From Piscirickettsiaceae bacterium (lineage in GTDB: Bacteria > Pseudomonadota > Gammaproteobacteria > Thiomicrospirales > Thiomicrospiraceae), in assembly GCA_021767305.1 (NCBI GenBank), contig JAASTL010000050.1, positions 1 through 6,641 on the forward strand: a stretch of 6,641 bases of DNA, in the 5' to 3' direction. The position numbers were made by a program, and so were the translations under genes. The notes beneath the pieces are model-generated. The model had not been told where the DNA came from and did not search any database. It saw only the letters and a program-made list of their open reading frames with translations. This document shows, piece after piece, positions 5,973 through 6,641 of this stretch (within the stretch, counting starts at the first letter, position 1; each line of letters opens with the position of its first letter).

Positions 5973-6641
5973 ATGAAAGTTACCAAAAATGAATTGTTGC
6001 ACGCCATTCAAAACCGCCAAACCCTAAAACCGTTAATGGGTGATGATAAAAGGATTGAACTATTGGCGTTGCCGGCTAAGTTTACCGATAGCAGCTGTTC
6101 TGTTTGGGTTGGTGAATTAGCAGATAGCAAAATCATTATCAAAATAGCCGATGGAGACATAGGTTCGCCATTTTGGCAGATGTTGCAGAATGTATTTGGT
6201 TTTTCTATCGAGCAAAATTTTATTCACGCTAAAGAGGTCTATACACAAATCTCTGCGTGCAGCAGTTTGCATATTGCAAAAGTATTGGATGTCTTTAATG
6301 TGAATAAGCACCCAGTTCTTATTATGGAGTTTATTGAGGGCTATGCATTAGATACCGATTTACTGAACGTTGAAATGGTAACGGATTTGGCAGATTATTT
6401 AGCGCATATGCATAGCCGTAAACTGAGTGACTTTGGTTGCTTAGCAAGTTCTCAAGCCTCTCATCAAGAGGTGACGTCAGAGCAATGTGCAAAATGGTTT
6501 ACCCAGCTAACTCACTTTCTAAGGCCATTATTTATATCTAAATTTGAAAGCGCCTTAGCCGGCTACCCAAATAAAGACCTAGATGAAATTTTGTCTCATA
6601 GTGGTAAATCGATTGCAGCCTTTGTACCCGTTATGATGGAC
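5973..6641 (+). CDS. Aminoglycoside-phosphotransferase-like kinase-fold protein, C-terminus cut by window edge
   Basis: The frame stays open for 223 codons to the right edge with no stop. The visible part looks like the N-lobe and start of the C-lobe of an APH/choline-kinase/fructosamine-kinase type phosphotransferase. A beta-strand region ends in a possible ATP-binding lysine (KIIIKIAD, Lys57). Glu80 or Glu88 is a candidate salt-bridge partner. A hinge-like segment, VLIMEFIEG (115-123), is followed by a helix DYLAHMHSRKL (141-151) of the kind found before the catalytic loop in this family. The HxDxxxxN catalytic motif would come later and is not in the window, so activity and substrate are unknown. 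The start ATG has only a weak purine-rich stretch upstream (AAAGACGA). The assignment rests on recalled family pattern and is moderate. An antibiotic resistance role should not be assumed from the family name. Confidence 0.65.
   Translation, partial: MKVTKNELLHAIQNRQTLKPLMGDDKRIELLALPAKFTDSSCSVWVGELADSKIIIKIADGDIGSPFWQMLQNVFGFSIEQNFIHAKEVYTQISACSSLHIAKVLDVFNVNKHPVLIMEFIEGYALDTDLLNVEMVTDLADYLAHMHSRKLSDFGCLASSQASHQEVTSEQCAKWFTQLTHFLRPLFISKFESALAGYPNKDLDEILSHSGKSIAAFVPVMMD

Noticed and set aside
6117..6311. Minus-strand open frame of 64 codons
   Set aside because: It lies opposite the kinase-like gene, whose long open frame and family pattern are stronger.
5973..6641. Antibiotic resistance gene
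   Set aside because: Only a general APH-type kinase fold is suggested; the family includes many housekeeping kinases and the catalytic part is not in the window.

Overview
This window most likely comes from a sulfur-oxidising gammaproteobacterium, perhaps of the Thiomicrospira/Hydrogenovibrio/Thiomicrorhabdus type. The evidence is moderate A+T content, a complete flavocytochrome c sulfide dehydrogenase flavoprotein with its c-type cytochromes, and a respiratory gene set suited to micro-oxic life. The genus is a guess from gene content; there is no rRNA or other taxonomic marker here.

Region 1 (1-4904, all on the minus strand) is one tightly packed operon of five genes, read from right to left. 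It starts with a membrane protein related to cytochrome bd oxidase subunit I that carries a C-terminal c-type heme domain (4904-3447). A second polytopic membrane subunit follows with a 1-nt overlap (3447-2197). Next come a small exported monoheme cytochrome c resembling FccA (about 2180-1791), a Tat-exported FccB-like sulfide dehydrogenase flavoprotein with a 4-nt overlap (1794-463), and another exported cytochrome c cut by the left edge (441-1). Every junction is short and has a Shine-Dalgarno sequence, so the five products are probably made together. The simplest model is that FccB oxidises sulfide in the periplasm, FccA-like cytochromes carry the electrons, and the bd-like membrane complex accepts them through its own c-type heme and reduces oxygen. 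The bd-like subunit has no extended quinol-binding loop and no visible histidine where low-spin heme b558 is normally held, which fits a cytochrome c donor rather than quinol. This coupling is inferred and is the most interesting content of the window.

Region 2 (4905-5183) is an A+T-rich intergenic stretch. It holds a good sigma-70-like promoter for the operon, an 8-bp-arm inverted repeat in the presumed leader, and two weak FNR-like sites.

Region 3 (5184-5831, minus) is a protein-L-isoaspartate O-methyltransferase-family protein with an intact SAM-binding motif but without the usual active-site Ser motif. It is separated from a divergent gene by a 141-bp region (5832-5972) holding a TATAAT box and three short palindromes. 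The divergent plus-strand gene (5973 to the right edge, incomplete) encodes an aminoglycoside-phosphotransferase-like kinase-fold protein.

No tRNA, rRNA, CRISPR array, insertion sequence or clear intrinsic terminator was seen.
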